DNA of 64,000 bases from Myxococcales bacterium (GTDB lineage Bacteria; Myxococcota; Myxococcia; Myxococcales; Myxococcaceae): the NCBI GenBank assembly GCA_020846875.1, contig JADLDB010000059.1:124001-188000 (forward strand). The letters are read 5' to 3'. Made by a program: the position numbers and the translations under genes. A model generated the notes under the pieces. The model ran no database searches. It saw only the letters and a list, made by a program, of their open reading frames with translations, and had not been told where the DNA came from. Within the stretch, counting starts at the first letter, position 1. Each line of letters opens with the position of its first letter. Below are positions 53,700 through 62,803 of this stretch, in pieces.

Positions 53700-54971
53700 A
53701 TGGCGCGCCTGTCTGCAGAGGCCGCGCTCGCCCACTTCGCCGGGCTCGCTCCGTCGTCGATCAAGATGGGCCTGGAGCGCGTGCAGGGAGCCCTCGCGCG
53801 CCTCGGTCACCCGGAGCGGAAGGTCCCCGCGCTCCACGTCGCCGGCACCAACGGCAAGGGCTCCACCTGCGCCATGGCGGCGGCCTGCCTGGAGACGACG
53901 TACCAGACGGGCCTCTACACCTCGCCGCACCTGGTCTGCGTGAACGAGCGCTTCCGGGTGAACGGGCAGGATCTCGACGACCGGATCCTCGGGGAGCGGA
54001 TCGCCGACGTGGTGGAGTCGCTGGGCGTCGATCACGAGCTGACCTACTTCGAGCTGGGGACGCTGGTGGCGTTCCACCACTTCGCCGAAGTGAAGGTGGA
54101 CGTCGCGGTGCTCGAGACGGGCCTCGGCGGCCGACTCGACGCGACCACCGCGTGCGCTCCGCGCGTCACCTGCATCAGCCCGGTGTCCTTCGATCACCAG
54201 GAGTACCTGGGGGCCACGCTGAACGCGATCGCCGCGGAGAAGGCGGGGATCATCAAGCCCGGGGTGCCGGTGATCTGCAGCCGCCAGGTGCCCGAGGCGC
54301 TGGAGGTGATCGCCCGCACGGCGGACGAGCGCAAGGCTCCTCTCCTCCTGCAGGGCCGCGACTTCGAGGCCGAGGCGGCGGCCGACGGGCTGGCCTGGCG
54401 AGGAAGGGCGCTGCGCCTGGAAGGGCTCCAGCTTCCCCTGCTCGGCGCGCACCAGGTGCAGAACGCTGCGCTGGCGCTCGCGTGCGTCGAGGCGCTGGGC
54501 GACGAAGGCTTCCCGCTGTCCCATGGAGCCGTCTCCAGAGGACTCTCGGCCACGCGCTGGCCGGGGCGCCTCGAGCGGCTGGAGGGAGAGCCGCCGGTGA
54601 TCCTCGACGGCGCGCACAACCCCGCGGGGATCGCCGTGCTGGTCGCCGCGCTCGAGGACTTCTCGCAGGGCAGGCCCGTGCACCTCGTCTTCGGCGTCCT
54701 CGCGGACAAGGACAGCACCCCGATGATGGAGGTCCTCTTCCCGCGCTGCGCCTCCGTCGCGCTGACGCCGCTGCCCAGCCCGCGCTCGAAGGATCCTTCG
54801 TCCTACGAGACGTGGGCGCGCGCCCTGGTCCCCACGCTGTCCCTGCACGCCAGCCCTCGCGACGCGCTCGAGGCCGCCCGCCGCCGCGCCTGTCCGGATG
54901 GGCTGATCCTCGTCGCGGGCTCTCTGGTGCTCGTCGGGGAGATCCGCAGGGTTTACGAGCCCCTGCGTTGA
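53700..54971 (+). CDS. folC: Dihydrofolate/folylpolyglutamate synthase FolC
   Basis: FolC adds glutamate to dihydropteroate and extends folylpolyglutamate tails. The 423-residue protein has the Mur-ligase-like layout: P-loop VAGTNGKGSTCAMA, SFDHQEYLGATLNAIAAEKAG, and GAHNPAG in the C-terminal domain, with the metal-binding His in the omega loop region (TSPHLVCVNERF). It follows accD closely and precedes grpE by 33 bases. Confidence 0.96.
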   Translation: MARLSAEAALAHFAGLAPSSIKMGLERVQGALARLGHPERKVPALHVAGTNGKGSTCAMAAACLETTYQTGLYTSPHLVCVNERFRVNGQDLDDRILGERIADVVESLGVDHELTYFELGTLVAFHHFAEVKVDVAVLETGLGGRLDATTACAPRVTCISPVSFDHQEYLGATLNAIAAEKAGIIKPGVPVICSRQVPEALEVIARTADERKAPLLLQGRDFEAEAAADGLAWRGRALRLEGLQLPLLGAHQVQNAALALACVEALGDEGFPLSHGAVSRGLSATRWPGRLERLEGEPPVILDGAHNPAGIAVLVAALEDFSQGRPVHLVFGVLADKDSTPMMEVLFPRCASVALTPLPSPRSKDPSSYETWARALVPTLSLHASPRDALEAARRRACPDGLILVAGSLVLVGEIRRVYEPLR

Positions 54972-55004
54972 CAGGTGGAGGACGGCGGTTAGGTTGCCGA
55001 CGCC

Positions 55005-55595
55005 ATGAGGAACGTCGCAGATCCACTCGTCCCCGAGGGCGCCGAGCCCGTGAAGGTCACCGATCGCCGCCGCTTCCAGGAGGACGGGGCGCCGCGCGAA
55101 ACGCCCGCGCAGGACGACGAGGTGGCGCGGCTGCAGCAGGAGCTGGACGCCGCCCGGCGGCGCGTCGATGAGCTGGCGCGTGGGCTCCAGGCGAGCGAGC
55201 GTGACCGCGAGGACTTCAAGCGCCGACTGATGCGCGAGCGCGAGAGCCTGCTGGACGTCGAGCGCGGGAACGTCGCGGTCGCGCTGCTCGAGGCCATCGA
55301 CCAACTGGACCTCGCGTTGTCCACCGTCGACGAGTCGCCCCTCAAGACGGGCGTGCGGATGATCCGCGAGAACCTGCTCAAGAAGGCCGAGTCCACCGGC
55401 ATCGAAGGCGTCCCGCTGGAGGGCCGGCAGTTCGATCCCAACCTCGCCGAGGCCACCGAGCTCGAGGTGACCGCGCACGAGGCCGAGGACGGGCGCGTCG
55501 TGGCGGTGACCCGCGCCTGCTACGCGCTCAGGGGCAGGGTGATCCGCCCAGGGCGGGTGAAGGTGGCGCGCTTCGTGCGACCCGCGCGAGCCTGA
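55005..55595 (+). CDS. grpE: GrpE nucleotide-exchange factor
   Basis: This 196-residue protein has the GrpE layout: an acidic N-terminal tail, a long coiled coil (EVARLQQELDAARRRVDELA onward, residues 38-95), a four-helix middle (NVAVALLEAIDQLDLALS) and the C-terminal beta-wing (GYALRGRVIRPGRVKV-like, here CYALRGRVIRPGRVKVARF). GrpE releases ADP from DnaK. An NBD-only Hsp70 gene lies at the start of the window, but no dnaK or dnaJ is adjacent, so the cognate DnaK is probably elsewhere. Confidence 0.93.
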   Translation: MRNVADPLVPEGAEPVKVTDRRRFQEDGAPRETPAQDDEVARLQQELDAARRRVDELARGLQASERDREDFKRRLMRERESLLDVERGNVAVALLEAIDQLDLALSTVDESPLKTGVRMIRENLLKKAESTGIEGVPLEGRQFDPNLAEATELEVTAHEAEDGRVVAVTRACYALRGRVIRPGRVKVARFVRPARA

Positions 55596-55720
55596 ACTCA
55601 GCCTGCGAAGACGGGCCTCGCGCGGGAGGGGTGTGCGCGGGGGGAGAAGTCGCGGGCCGCCGGCTCCGGTGCCACACTCCGGGGTGGAACGGCCCACTGA
55701 AGCTGCCGTGTCCGTACGTC

Positions 55721-56077
55721 ATGGCTCTACGGTCGGCAGCAACCACCGTCCTCCTCCTCGCGCCAGGGATCGCCTGGGCCTGTAGCGGTCCAGGCGCGGC
55801 CGCCCTCATCGCGCGCGCCGAGTCGACGGTCCTCGCCGGCATGGCGCTCTCCTTTGCCCTCGGCGTGATCGGCGCGGTCCGGCGCCGCCGCCGCGCCGTG
55901 AGCTGGCCTCGCGCCCTGGCCGGCGTGCTGGCCGTCCCCCTGTACCCCTTCCTCCTCGTCAGCGCGCGCATGGGCGACTGCGGACGGACGGCCACCTCCG
56001 CGGCCGTGGCCGTCATGGTCCTCTCCCTCACCTGGGCGGTGTGGCCGGTGAAAGCCCCCCCGGCCCCGGTAGGATGA
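55721..56077 (+). CDS. Small membrane protein of unknown function
   Basis: This 118-residue protein has three hydrophobic segments: an N-terminal one that may be a signal peptide (TTVLLLAPGIAWACSG), then LAGMALSFALGVIGAV with a following RRRRR stretch, and two more in the C-terminal half. It matches no known family. The ATG at 55721 was taken rather than upstream in-frame starts that lack hydrophobicity. Its stop overlaps the ATG of the downstream HtrA gene. Confidence 0.6.
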   Translation: MALRSAATTVLLLAPGIAWACSGPGAAALIARAESTVLAGMALSFALGVIGAVRRRRRAVSWPRALAGVLAVPLYPFLLVSARMGDCGRTATSAAVAVMVLSLTWAVWPVKAPPAPVG

Positions 56078-57459
56078 GGGGCATGGTGCGTCGGCTCCCG
56101 CTCCTCCTTGCGCTCGCGGCCGCCTCGGCCCACGCCGACGCCGTGGACGACTGGGTGCGCCAGAAGGTGGCGGCGCAGCGGGCAGGGCAGGGGACCGCGC
56201 CGGCGCCCGCGCCCACGGGGGCGCTCTGGCAGGAACGGCCCGCCCGCGCGCCGGCGCCGCTGCCCGACTTCCGCCCGCCCACCTCGCTCGCCCCGCTGGT
56301 GAGGGCCGTCCGGCCCGGCGTGGTGAACATCAGCACCCGCAACGAAGGCACCTCCCGTTCGCTGGGCTCCGGCTTCGTCATCAACCCCGACGGCCTCGTC
56401 GTCACCAACAACCACGTCGTCGAGCGCGCGCAGCGGATCCTCGTCCGCCTCGCCGACGGCCGGGAGTTCGCCGCCCGCGTGGTGGGGCGCGATCCTTCCA
56501 CCGATCTCGCGCTGCTCCGCCTCGACGGCGCGAAGGGCCTGCCCACCGTCACCCTGGGCGACTCCGATCAACTCGAGATCGGCGACTGGGTGGTGGCGAT
56601 CGGCAACCCCTTCGGCCTCGACACCTCCGTGACGCACGGGTTGATCAGCGCGCGCGAGCGGGTGATCGGCGTGGGGCCGTTCGACGACTTCATCCAGACC
56701 AACGCGCTGATCAACCCCGGCAACTCCGGGGGGCCGCTCTTCGACATGCGCGGGGACGTGGTGGGCGTCACCACCGCGATCATGAGCCAGGGGCAGGGCA
56801 TCGGCTTCGCGGTGCCCATCAACCTGGTGAAGGATCTGCTCCCCAACCTGATGGACAACGGGCGGCTGGTCCGCGGCTGGCTGGGCCTCAACGTGCAAGA
56901 GGCCGGCGACGGCGAGGCCCGCGTGCCGATCGTCGTCGACGTCTTCCCGAAGAGCCCCGCGGAGCAGGCCGGCGTGCACCCCGGCGATCGCGTGGTGGGG
57001 ATCAACGACAAGCCGGTGAAGCGCTACCAGCAGTTGTTGCGGAAGATCGCGCTCCTCGCCCCCGGCTCGTCGGTGAAGCTGGAGCTCTCGCGCGACGGCA
57101 AGCCCGTGGCCGTCACCGCCGCGCTGAGCACCCGGCCCTCGGTGGAGGCGCTCCAGGCCATGCACAGCGGGGGGCGGATCGACGCCCTGGGCCTGGTGGT
57201 GAAGCCGCTCGATCCCGACGCGGCGAAGGGCCTGGGGGTGGAACCCGGGCTGCGCGTGGAGGTGGTCCTGCCCGGAGGCGCCGCCGAGCTCGCGGGGGTG
57301 ATGACGGGCGACCTCGTGCTCGAGGTGAACCGCGCGCGCGTCTCCACCTTGTCCGAGCTGGACGCCGCGCTCGCCGAGTACGACTCCGCCGAGCCCGTGC
57401 TGGTGAAGTTCCGCCGCGGCACCAGCCTGCGCTACGTCGCGCTCAAGCCGCGCACGTAG
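56074..57459 (+). CDS. HtrA/Deg-family serine protease, second copy
   Basis: This protein of about 461 residues has a signal peptide (RRLPLLLALAAASAHA) and a trypsin-like domain with TNNHVV (His), TDLALL (Asp) and GNSGGP (Ser). Two PDZ domains follow (KSPAEQAGVHPGDRVVG; GGAAELAGVMTGDLVLE). It is a periplasmic quality-control protease. It is clearly distinct from the copy at 41746, so the two are old paralogues rather than a recent duplication. ATG 56074 overlaps the upstream stop; the ATG at 56083 is equally possible and better spaced from the AGG at 56071. Confidence 0.92.
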   Translation: MRGMVRRLPLLLALAAASAHADAVDDWVRQKVAAQRAGQGTAPAPAPTGALWQERPARAPAPLPDFRPPTSLAPLVRAVRPGVVNISTRNEGTSRSLGSGFVINPDGLVVTNNHVVERAQRILVRLADGREFAARVVGRDPSTDLALLRLDGAKGLPTVTLGDSDQLEIGDWVVAIGNPFGLDTSVTHGLISARERVIGVGPFDDFIQTNALINPGNSGGPLFDMRGDVVGVTTAIMSQGQGIGFAVPINLVKDLLPNLMDNGRLVRGWLGLNVQEAGDGEARVPIVVDVFPKSPAEQAGVHPGDRVVGINDKPVKRYQQLLRKIALLAPGSSVKLELSRDGKPVAVTAALSTRPSVEALQAMHSGGRIDALGLVVKPLDPDAAKGLGVEPGLRVEVVLPGGAAELAGVMTGDLVLEVNRARVSTLSELDAALAEYDSAEPVLVKFRRGTSLRYVALKPRT

Positions 57460-57462
57460 GCC

Positions 57463-58077
57463 TCACTTGTTGACCCACAGGCCGACCTGCTCGCCGCTGC
57501 GGCCCACCGTCACCAGCACCGCCTCCAGCTTCGCCTTCACGCCCTTGATCGTCCCGCCGCCCTTCCTGGGCAGCGTCCACACGCCCTGCGGGGTGAAGAC
57601 GATCTGCAGCCGCAGCGCCTTCGACTGGACCTGCCGCGCCATCATCCCCGGGTTCCACCCGTCGGGCAGTTGGCTGGGAATTCGGATGAAGGGCAGCACC
57701 GGGTTGCCGTCGCTGTCCGTGCGCGAAGGCGCCCCGTGGGTGATGGCCGAGTTCGCCCCCGCGAAGAAGGGCGTCAGGTTCAGCGTCAGCGTCCCTTCGC
57801 CCACCTTCACCTCGCCCATCTGCAGCACGCCCGCCGAGTCCTCGGTGATGATCATGTAGAACTTCTTGTTGGTCGCCCCGCGCCGGAAGATCTCTGCGTT
57901 CTTCTCGCACTCCGCCCCGCCCAGCAGCTTCGAGGCGCACTCCCCCACGTACTTCTCCACGAAGCTCGCCACCGCCGTCAGCGGCTCCGCTTGATCGCGC
58001 AGCTTCGCGAAGCGCGCGTCCGCGTCCGCCAGGACGAAGGACGGAATCAACACCACCAGGCTCAGAAGACAACGCAC
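57463..58077 (-). CDS. Secreted protein of unknown function
   Basis: This 204-residue protein has a signal peptide (LLSLVVLIPSFVLADADA). The mature part has two cysteines (VGECASKLLGGAECEKN) that could bond, followed by beta-rich segments. I do not recognise the family. The GTG start is supported by a strong GGAGG seven bases upstream. It is convergent with the HtrA gene (3 bases between stops) and divergent from the PilZ gene. Confidence 0.75.
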   Translation of the reverse strand: MRCLLSLVVLIPSFVLADADARFAKLRDQAEPLTAVASFVEKYVGECASKLLGGAECEKNAEIFRRGATNKKFYMIITEDSAGVLQMGEVKVGEGTLTLNLTPFFAGANSAITHGAPSRTDSDGNPVLPFIRIPSQLPDGWNPGMMARQVQSKALRLQIVFTPQGVWTLPRKGGGTIKGVKAKLEAVLVTVGRSGEQVGLWVNK

Positions 58078-58173
58078 GGATCTTCCTCCAGTCGAATGTC
58101 AGATTGGGTGTAGAATTTGCCCACATCATCCCACCCTGTACGCTTTCCGGTGTCCGCAACCCCCGGGAGCCAC

Positions 58174-58518
58174 ATGAACGATCGCCGCCAGAGTCTTCGC
58201 TTCGACAAAGTGTTCACGGTCTACCTCACCACGGCCGACGGTATGACGAGGGGGATCGCGAGAAACATCAGCGTGGCGGGGCTCTTCGTGGAGACGCGGG
58301 AGCCGCTGCCCCTCGGTGGGCGGATCAAGGTGACCTTCACGTCAGGAGACGGGACGGAGATGACGGCGCTGTGCGAGGTCCGCTACCAGGTGGCGTTGAA
58401 CTACGGAGACGGTGAAGACGCTTCGGGCACCCGCGGCGCGGGCCTGCGCATCATCGCCTACGAGACGAAGGAGGACCACCCGCTTCTGTTGGTCGATCGC
58501 GAGCGGGTGCTGCACTGA
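58174..58518 (+). CDS. PilZ-domain cyclic-di-GMP-binding protein
   Basis: This 114-residue single-domain protein has both PilZ ligand motifs: RxxxR in DRRQSLRFD near the N-terminus and (D/N)xSxxG in NISVAGLFV. The six-stranded barrel pattern is otherwise complete. Stand-alone PilZ proteins are cyclic-di-GMP receptors acting on motility or exopolysaccharide. The ATG after GGGAGCC was chosen so that the RxxxR motif is near the N-terminus. The AT-richer leader (58097-58120) probably contains the promoter, but no clear -35 box is seen. Confidence 0.92.
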   Translation: MNDRRQSLRFDKVFTVYLTTADGMTRGIARNISVAGLFVETREPLPLGGRIKVTFTSGDGTEMTALCEVRYQVALNYGDGEDASGTRGAGLRIIAYETKEDHPLLLVDRERVLH

Positions 58519-58522
58519 AGGG

Positions 58523-60073
58523 TTACTGCGAGAACCCTTCCAGCATGTAGTGCGCCTCGATCCGCTTGAGCGCCAGCACCATCGCCGCGCAGCGCGTGTC
58601 GACGGTCTTCCCGATGCAGTAGTTCCGGCTGTCGTGCATGTCGGTGCGCCGGGGTTGGTTCCGCGCGATGTCGCGGATGATCCGGTAGTTCTTCTTCAGC
58701 GCGTGCTCCAGCCGCGTGTCGACTTCCTTCTCGGTCCAGATCTCCATGCGCTTGTTCTGGATCCACTCGTAGTACGACACGGTCACGCCGCCGGCGTTGC
58801 AGATGATGTCGGGGATGATGTCGATCTTCCGCTTCTCGAGCACGCGGTCCGCGTCGGGCGTGGTGGGCCCGTTGGCGCCTTCGGCGATCAGCTTCACCTT
58901 CAGCTTCTCGGCGATGTCGGCGGTGATCTCTCCGCCCAGCGCGGCGGGCACGGCGAAGTCGGCCTGGACCTCCCAGAAGTCGGACTTGCTGATCGCCTGG
59001 GCGCCGGGGAACCCGAACACGGACCGCTTCAGGTTCTTCGGGTTCTCGTTGGCGTACTTCATCAGCTCCATCGCGTCGATCCCGTTGGGGTTGAAGATCG
59101 ACCCGTCGACGTCATTCACGGCGATCAGCTTCGCGCCCATGTTCTGCAGGATGAGCGCGCCCCACGAGCCCACGTTGCCGAAGCCCTGGACGATGAAGGT
59201 CTTGCCCTTCAAGGTCTCGCCCTTGTCGGCGAAGTAGTCCTCGATGGTAAAGGCGACGCCCTGGCCGGTGGCCTTGGTGCGGCCCTCGGAGCCGCCGATG
59301 CGCACGTCCTTCCCGGTGATCACCCCGCGCTGGTTGTGGCGCTCGCGCTCACCGTCGGAGAACTGGCGGAGGAACAGCGCCATGATCTCGCTGTTGGTGC
59401 CCACGTCGGGCGCGGGGATGTCGATGTTCGGCCCGACCATCGACTTGAGCTTGTACATGAAGCGCAGGCTGATCGCCTGGATCTCCTCCTTGCCGTACTG
59501 GCGCGGGTCGAGCTGAATGCCGCCCTTGCCGCCGCCGAAGGGCACCTCCGAGATGGCCGTCTTCCAGGTCATCTCCGCGGCCAGCGCCTTGAACAGGTCC
59601 AGCGACACCTCCCGGTGGTAGCGAATGCCGCCCTTGTACGGGCCCCGGGCCTGGTTGTGCTGCACGCGGTACGCCTTGAAGCGGGCCGACTGGCCGCGGA
59701 CCAGCTCGTACAGTTGTCCGTTTGACAGGCGCAGGTAGCCACTCTTGATGAACACGTCCGAGCCGAGCAGCGCCTTCCCGTTCAAGATGATCGTCCCGTC
59801 GGCGAGGTGCTCCAGCCCGTGCGGATCGCGCACGGTGGTGACCTGCACGTCCTTGTACTGGGCGGCCTTGTCGGCGGCGACCGGCACCAGGCGGTCCTTG
59901 AGCTTGGTGGTGACGTAGAAGATGTGCTCGTAGTCCGGCTCCTCGAGCTCGAGGCGGACGCGGGGATCGAGCCCCATCGCGTCGGCGGCGCGCTCGAAGA
60001 TCTCCATCGCCTCCGTGTAGATGGTCTTCCTCGGCTGCGGCGCGGGGGCTCGCATGAAGGTCTCTTCAGCCAT
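58523..60073 (-). CDS. gdhA: NAD(P)-dependent glutamate dehydrogenase
   Basis: This 516-residue member of the Glu/Leu/Phe/Val dehydrogenase family interconverts glutamate and 2-oxoglutarate plus ammonia. It shows the substrate site GPYKGGIRYH, the catalytic-lysine motif PFGGGKGGI and the dinucleotide turn VQGFGNVGSWGA. It is longer than the usual 410-450 residues because of an N-terminal extension of about 50 residues (KTIYTEAMEIFERAADAMGL) and internal inserts. The ATG at 60073 follows AGGAG at a good distance; an upstream in-frame region was rejected. Confidence 0.93.
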   Translation of the reverse strand: MAEETFMRAPAPQPRKTIYTEAMEIFERAADAMGLDPRVRLELEEPDYEHIFYVTTKLKDRLVPVAADKAAQYKDVQVTTVRDPHGLEHLADGTIILNGKALLGSDVFIKSGYLRLSNGQLYELVRGQSARFKAYRVQHNQARGPYKGGIRYHREVSLDLFKALAAEMTWKTAISEVPFGGGKGGIQLDPRQYGKEEIQAISLRFMYKLKSMVGPNIDIPAPDVGTNSEIMALFLRQFSDGERERHNQRGVITGKDVRIGGSEGRTKATGQGVAFTIEDYFADKGETLKGKTFIVQGFGNVGSWGALILQNMGAKLIAVNDVDGSIFNPNGIDAMELMKYANENPKNLKRSVFGFPGAQAISKSDFWEVQADFAVPAALGGEITADIAEKLKVKLIAEGANGPTTPDADRVLEKRKIDIIPDIICNAGGVTVSYYEWIQNKRMEIWTEKEVDTRLEHALKKNYRIIRDIARNQPRRTDMHDSRNYCIGKTVDTRCAAMVLALKRIEAHYMLEGFSQ

Positions 60074-60225
60074 GGTGTCGTTCTCCTGGAGTGACGCGCC
60101 GTTTTCCTGTCCGGCGCGAGCGCGCGCACCATACGCACGCCGCGTGGCCGGCGCGGGAAAAAGCGACGGCACGCTGCGTCAAGAGGGCAGGCGTTTCTGG
60201 TGGCTCCGAGAAGCAGCGCAGCAAC

Positions 60226-60263
60226 GAGAAGAAAAGAGCCTCCCGGTCTTTCGACCAGGAGGC
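60226..60263 (-). terminator. Intrinsic terminator downstream of tRNA-Thr
   Basis: On the minus strand GCCTCCTGGTC-GAAA-GACCGGGAGGC (60238-60263) forms an 11-bp stem with one mismatch and a GAAA tetraloop, followed by the T-rich TCTTTTCTTCTC (complement of 60226-60237). It lies 16 bases after the tRNA. Confidence 0.9.
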
Positions 60264-60278
60264 CCGGACTCTTCCTCG

Positions 60279-60353
60279 TGGAGCCGACGCCCGGGATTGA
60301 ACCGGGGACCTACTGATTACGAATCAGTTGCTCTGCCGCTGAGCTACGTCGGC
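60279..60353 (-). tRNA. tRNA-Thr (anticodon CGT)
   Basis: The minus strand gives a full cloverleaf: acceptor GCCGACG/CGTCGGC, D-arm GCTC-AGCGGCA-GAGC, anticodon stem ACTGA/TCAGT with loop TTCGTAA, and T-arm CCCGG-TTCAATC-CCGGG. The discriminator base is T and the CCA is encoded, unlike the CAT tRNA of this window. Confidence 0.95.
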
Positions 60354-60443
60354 GAAAGGCGCGCGCGAAGTACCAACAACGGCCCATGACGTCAAAGGGG
60401 AAGGTGACTGACCGCCCGGGGGGAAAGGCCCCGCGTGCACGGC

Positions 60444-61793
60444 TCACCGCACACGATTCAACGTCACCCAGGTGCGGGTGGCGTCGCCGCCCAGGGACAC
60501 GGTCGCCGCGAAGTCGGGATCGCCGTCGCCGTCCACGTCGCCCACGTCGAAGGACAGCCTGGGGCCTGGGCCGAGGGCCGCGCGCACCTCGCTGAAGAGG
60601 AAGCCCCCGCGGTTGCGGCGGATCACCACCTCGTCGCCCTGGGTCCACAGCACGTCGGGCCGCCCGTCCAGATCGAGCTCGGCGATCCGCAGCTCGCCGG
60701 CGCCCGCGGCAGGGAAGGCCACCTTCGGCGCGAAGCCCAGGCCGGTGTTCTCGAGCAGCTGCACCTGCGCGCCCACCAGCGCGGCGAGATCGGCGTCCCC
60801 GTCTCCGTCGAGATCGCCGGCCGCGATCGCCGCCGGACTCACCGGCAGGGCCACCCCAGCGTCGGCAGCGAAGTCGGGCGCGCGCAGCACCTTGAGCGAG
60901 GGGCCGCCGTCGTCCACCCACAGCAGCTCCGAGACGCCGTCGCCGTCCACGTCGGCGATGGTGGCGGCGCTCGAGTCGCGCGCGGCCAGCGACCGCAGCG
61001 AGCGAGCTCCGAGGACGAACAGCGCGTCGCAGCCCCACGCCACCGCCTGCGCCCCGCCGTCCGCGGCGAGGCGCGCCGGGCCGAGGAAGGACGCCCCCGC
61101 GCACCCCCCGTCCAGCTCCTGCAGCGCGAAGCCCGCCCCGGTGAAGACGTAGTGATCGAAGCTGCCGTCGGCGTTGACGGTGGCGACGTCCTGGTTCCCG
61201 TCGGAGTCCACATCGCACACCTCCGCGCGCACCGGGCTCTTCAAGAAGGACAGCTTGCGGCCGCCGGTGCCGTCGAAGCCCTGCGTCGCCACCCAGGGGA
61301 AGGCCTCCACGCGGCCGAAGGAAGGCACCGCCATCACCAGATCTCCCGGGCCGCGCGGGGAGACGTCGCCCACCACCGCGGGCCCCCCCTTGGTCAGCTC
61401 CAGCGCGGGGCCGCTCTCGAAGGCGGTGGTGACGCAGTGGCGCGCGTCCACCGTGCAGGTGCCGGTGCAGGACAGGTAGCCGAACTGCGCGCAGGCCTCG
61501 AGGCCGGCGTCGCCGTCGCACGCCTCGGCCGCCTCCTTCACGCCGTTGCCGCAGCGCTTGACGCACAGCGACGTGCTGAACTGGCACGCCGAGTCGCAGA
61601 CGAGCGGCCCGGTGTCGAAGCCCAGGGACTGGCAGGTCGCGCCGGCGAGGTTCGACAGATCGCACGCCTCGCCTTTGTCCACGTTTCCGTCTCCGCACTT
61701 CGGCTCCGGGGGCGGGGGAGGGACGTCGATCGGCTTGGTGCCCGAGCCCTTGCAGGACAGGAGCAGCAGGCCAAGGAGCAGGGCGCGACGCAC
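60444..61793 (-). CDS. FG-GAP/VCBS-repeat lipoprotein with CGNG cysteine repeats
   Basis: This 449-residue protein has a lipoprotein signal (LLLGLLLLSCKGSG) and a Pro linker. Two myxobacterial disulphide-rich repeats follow (CGDGNVDKGEACD; CGNGVKEAAEACD). A beta-propeller of FG-GAP type comes next, with calcium loops such as DVDSDGNQD, DVDGDGVSE, DLDGDGDAD and DVDGDGDPD. It is probably at the cell surface. It resembles integrin-like adhesins but has no recognised ligand. It is divergent from yacG. Confidence 0.88.
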   Translation of the reverse strand: MRRALLLGLLLLSCKGSGTKPIDVPPPPPEPKCGDGNVDKGEACDLSNLAGATCQSLGFDTGPLVCDSACQFSTSLCVKRCGNGVKEAAEACDGDAGLEACAQFGYLSCTGTCTVDARHCVTTAFESGPALELTKGGPAVVGDVSPRGPGDLVMAVPSFGRVEAFPWVATQGFDGTGGRKLSFLKSPVRAEVCDVDSDGNQDVATVNADGSFDHYVFTGAGFALQELDGGCAGASFLGPARLAADGGAQAVAWGCDALFVLGARSLRSLAARDSSAATIADVDGDGVSELLWVDDGGPSLKVLRAPDFAADAGVALPVSPAAIAAGDLDGDGDADLAALVGAQVQLLENTGLGFAPKVAFPAAGAGELRIAELDLDGRPDVLWTQGDEVVIRRNRGGFLFSEVRAALGPGPRLSFDVGDVDGDGDPDFAATVSLGGDATRTWVTLNRVR

Positions 61794-61850
61794 CCGCCCA
61801 CCATACGGCCACGGCGGGGCGCGGCGCGAGTGTGCTAGGCAAGGGACCGT

Positions 61851-62066
61851 ATGGCGAAGAAGGCCCCCTCCTGTCCGTCGTGCCGCCGCGAGGTGCGCGC
61901 GCGCGCCGAGAACCCGTGCTTCCCCTTCTGCAGCGAGCGGTGCCGGACCGTCGACCTCGGCAAGTGGCTGGGCGGGGAGTACCGGATCGCCGCGCGCTCA
62001 GCGGACGAAGACGAAGACGGGGACTCGACGCAAGCGGCGCCTGTGAGGGCGCCCGGCGACGCATGA
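61851..62066 (+). CDS. yacG: DNA gyrase inhibitor YacG
   Basis: This 71-residue protein matches YacG: a four-cysteine zinc site (CPSC near the start, CSERC later) and the family signature VDLGKWLGGEYRI, followed by an acidic tail. YacG binds GyrB and blocks DNA binding by gyrase. The stop overlaps the ATG of the next gene. Confidence 0.93.
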   Translation: MAKKAPSCPSCRREVRARAENPCFPFCSERCRTVDLGKWLGGEYRIAARSADEDEDGDSTQAAPVRAPGDA

Positions 62067-62803
62067 GCCTCTTCCTCACCGGTGGGGTGGCCCTGGCCTA
62101 CGCGGCGGGGGTGGTGGGGCTGCACCGCTACACCGTGCACCGCCGGCGGGTCAGCGCGCAGCACTTCGCCACGCTGCGCTGGCTGGACTGGGACACGCTG
62201 CTCTTCGGGCTCGTGCCGGACGCGCCGAGGGCCGAGGTGCCTGCGCCCGCGCCCCCCGAGGGAGGCCCACCGCCGCTGGTGCTGCAGCGCGAGGCGTCCG
62301 AGGCCAACCGAGGCGAGCTGGAGCTGCTGTCCAGGCTGGTGACGGGCGGGGCGCTGTCACCCGAGACGCTGCAGGGGACCCGCTTCTCTGGCGGAGAGCA
62401 GCGCTGGGTCGAGGTGCTGGCCACCTTCCGCGGCGATCCCCGCGCCACCCTCGAGCGGCTCCAGGCCGGCCCCGCCAACTCGGTGGCTGAGGCGTACCTG
62501 CGCGAGTGGCTGGCGCTCACCCACACCGCCACGCCCTTCAACCTGGAGCTGCTGGTGTTCGGCTCCAAGCGGCGGGTGAACGAGGCGCTGGGCCGCTTCG
62601 GCGATCACCCGGCGCTGTACTTCGTGCGGGCGCACGCCTCGGCGGTGCTCGGCTTCACCGGCGCCGTCCTCGACGACCTGGCCCGCGCCGTCTACTTCAG
62701 CCGCGAGGCACCCTTCTATCTGCAGGCGGTGCTGCAGCTCCCCTTCATCGAGGAGGCCCGGCCGGCGCTGGTGCGTGCATGTCGGGAAGTCCGCGCGCGC
62801 TGA
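62063..62803 (+). CDS. Membrane-anchored helical protein of unknown function
   Basis: This 246-residue protein has an N-terminal membrane segment (LFLTGGVALAYAAGVVGL). A Pro-rich linker (about residues 55-75) and a helical domain follow, and look like short repeats (LSRLVTGGALSPETLQ; RWVEVLATFRGDPRATLERL). It overlaps yacG by one ATGA and overlaps the FHA gene by 25 bases. No family is recognised. Confidence 0.72.
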   Translation: MSLFLTGGVALAYAAGVVGLHRYTVHRRRVSAQHFATLRWLDWDTLLFGLVPDAPRAEVPAPAPPEGGPPPLVLQREASEANRGELELLSRLVTGGALSPETLQGTRFSGGEQRWVEVLATFRGDPRATLERLQAGPANSVAEAYLREWLALTHTATPFNLELLVFGSKRRVNEALGRFGDHPALYFVRAHASAVLGFTGAVLDDLARAVYFSREAPFYLQAVLQLPFIEEARPALVRACREVRAR

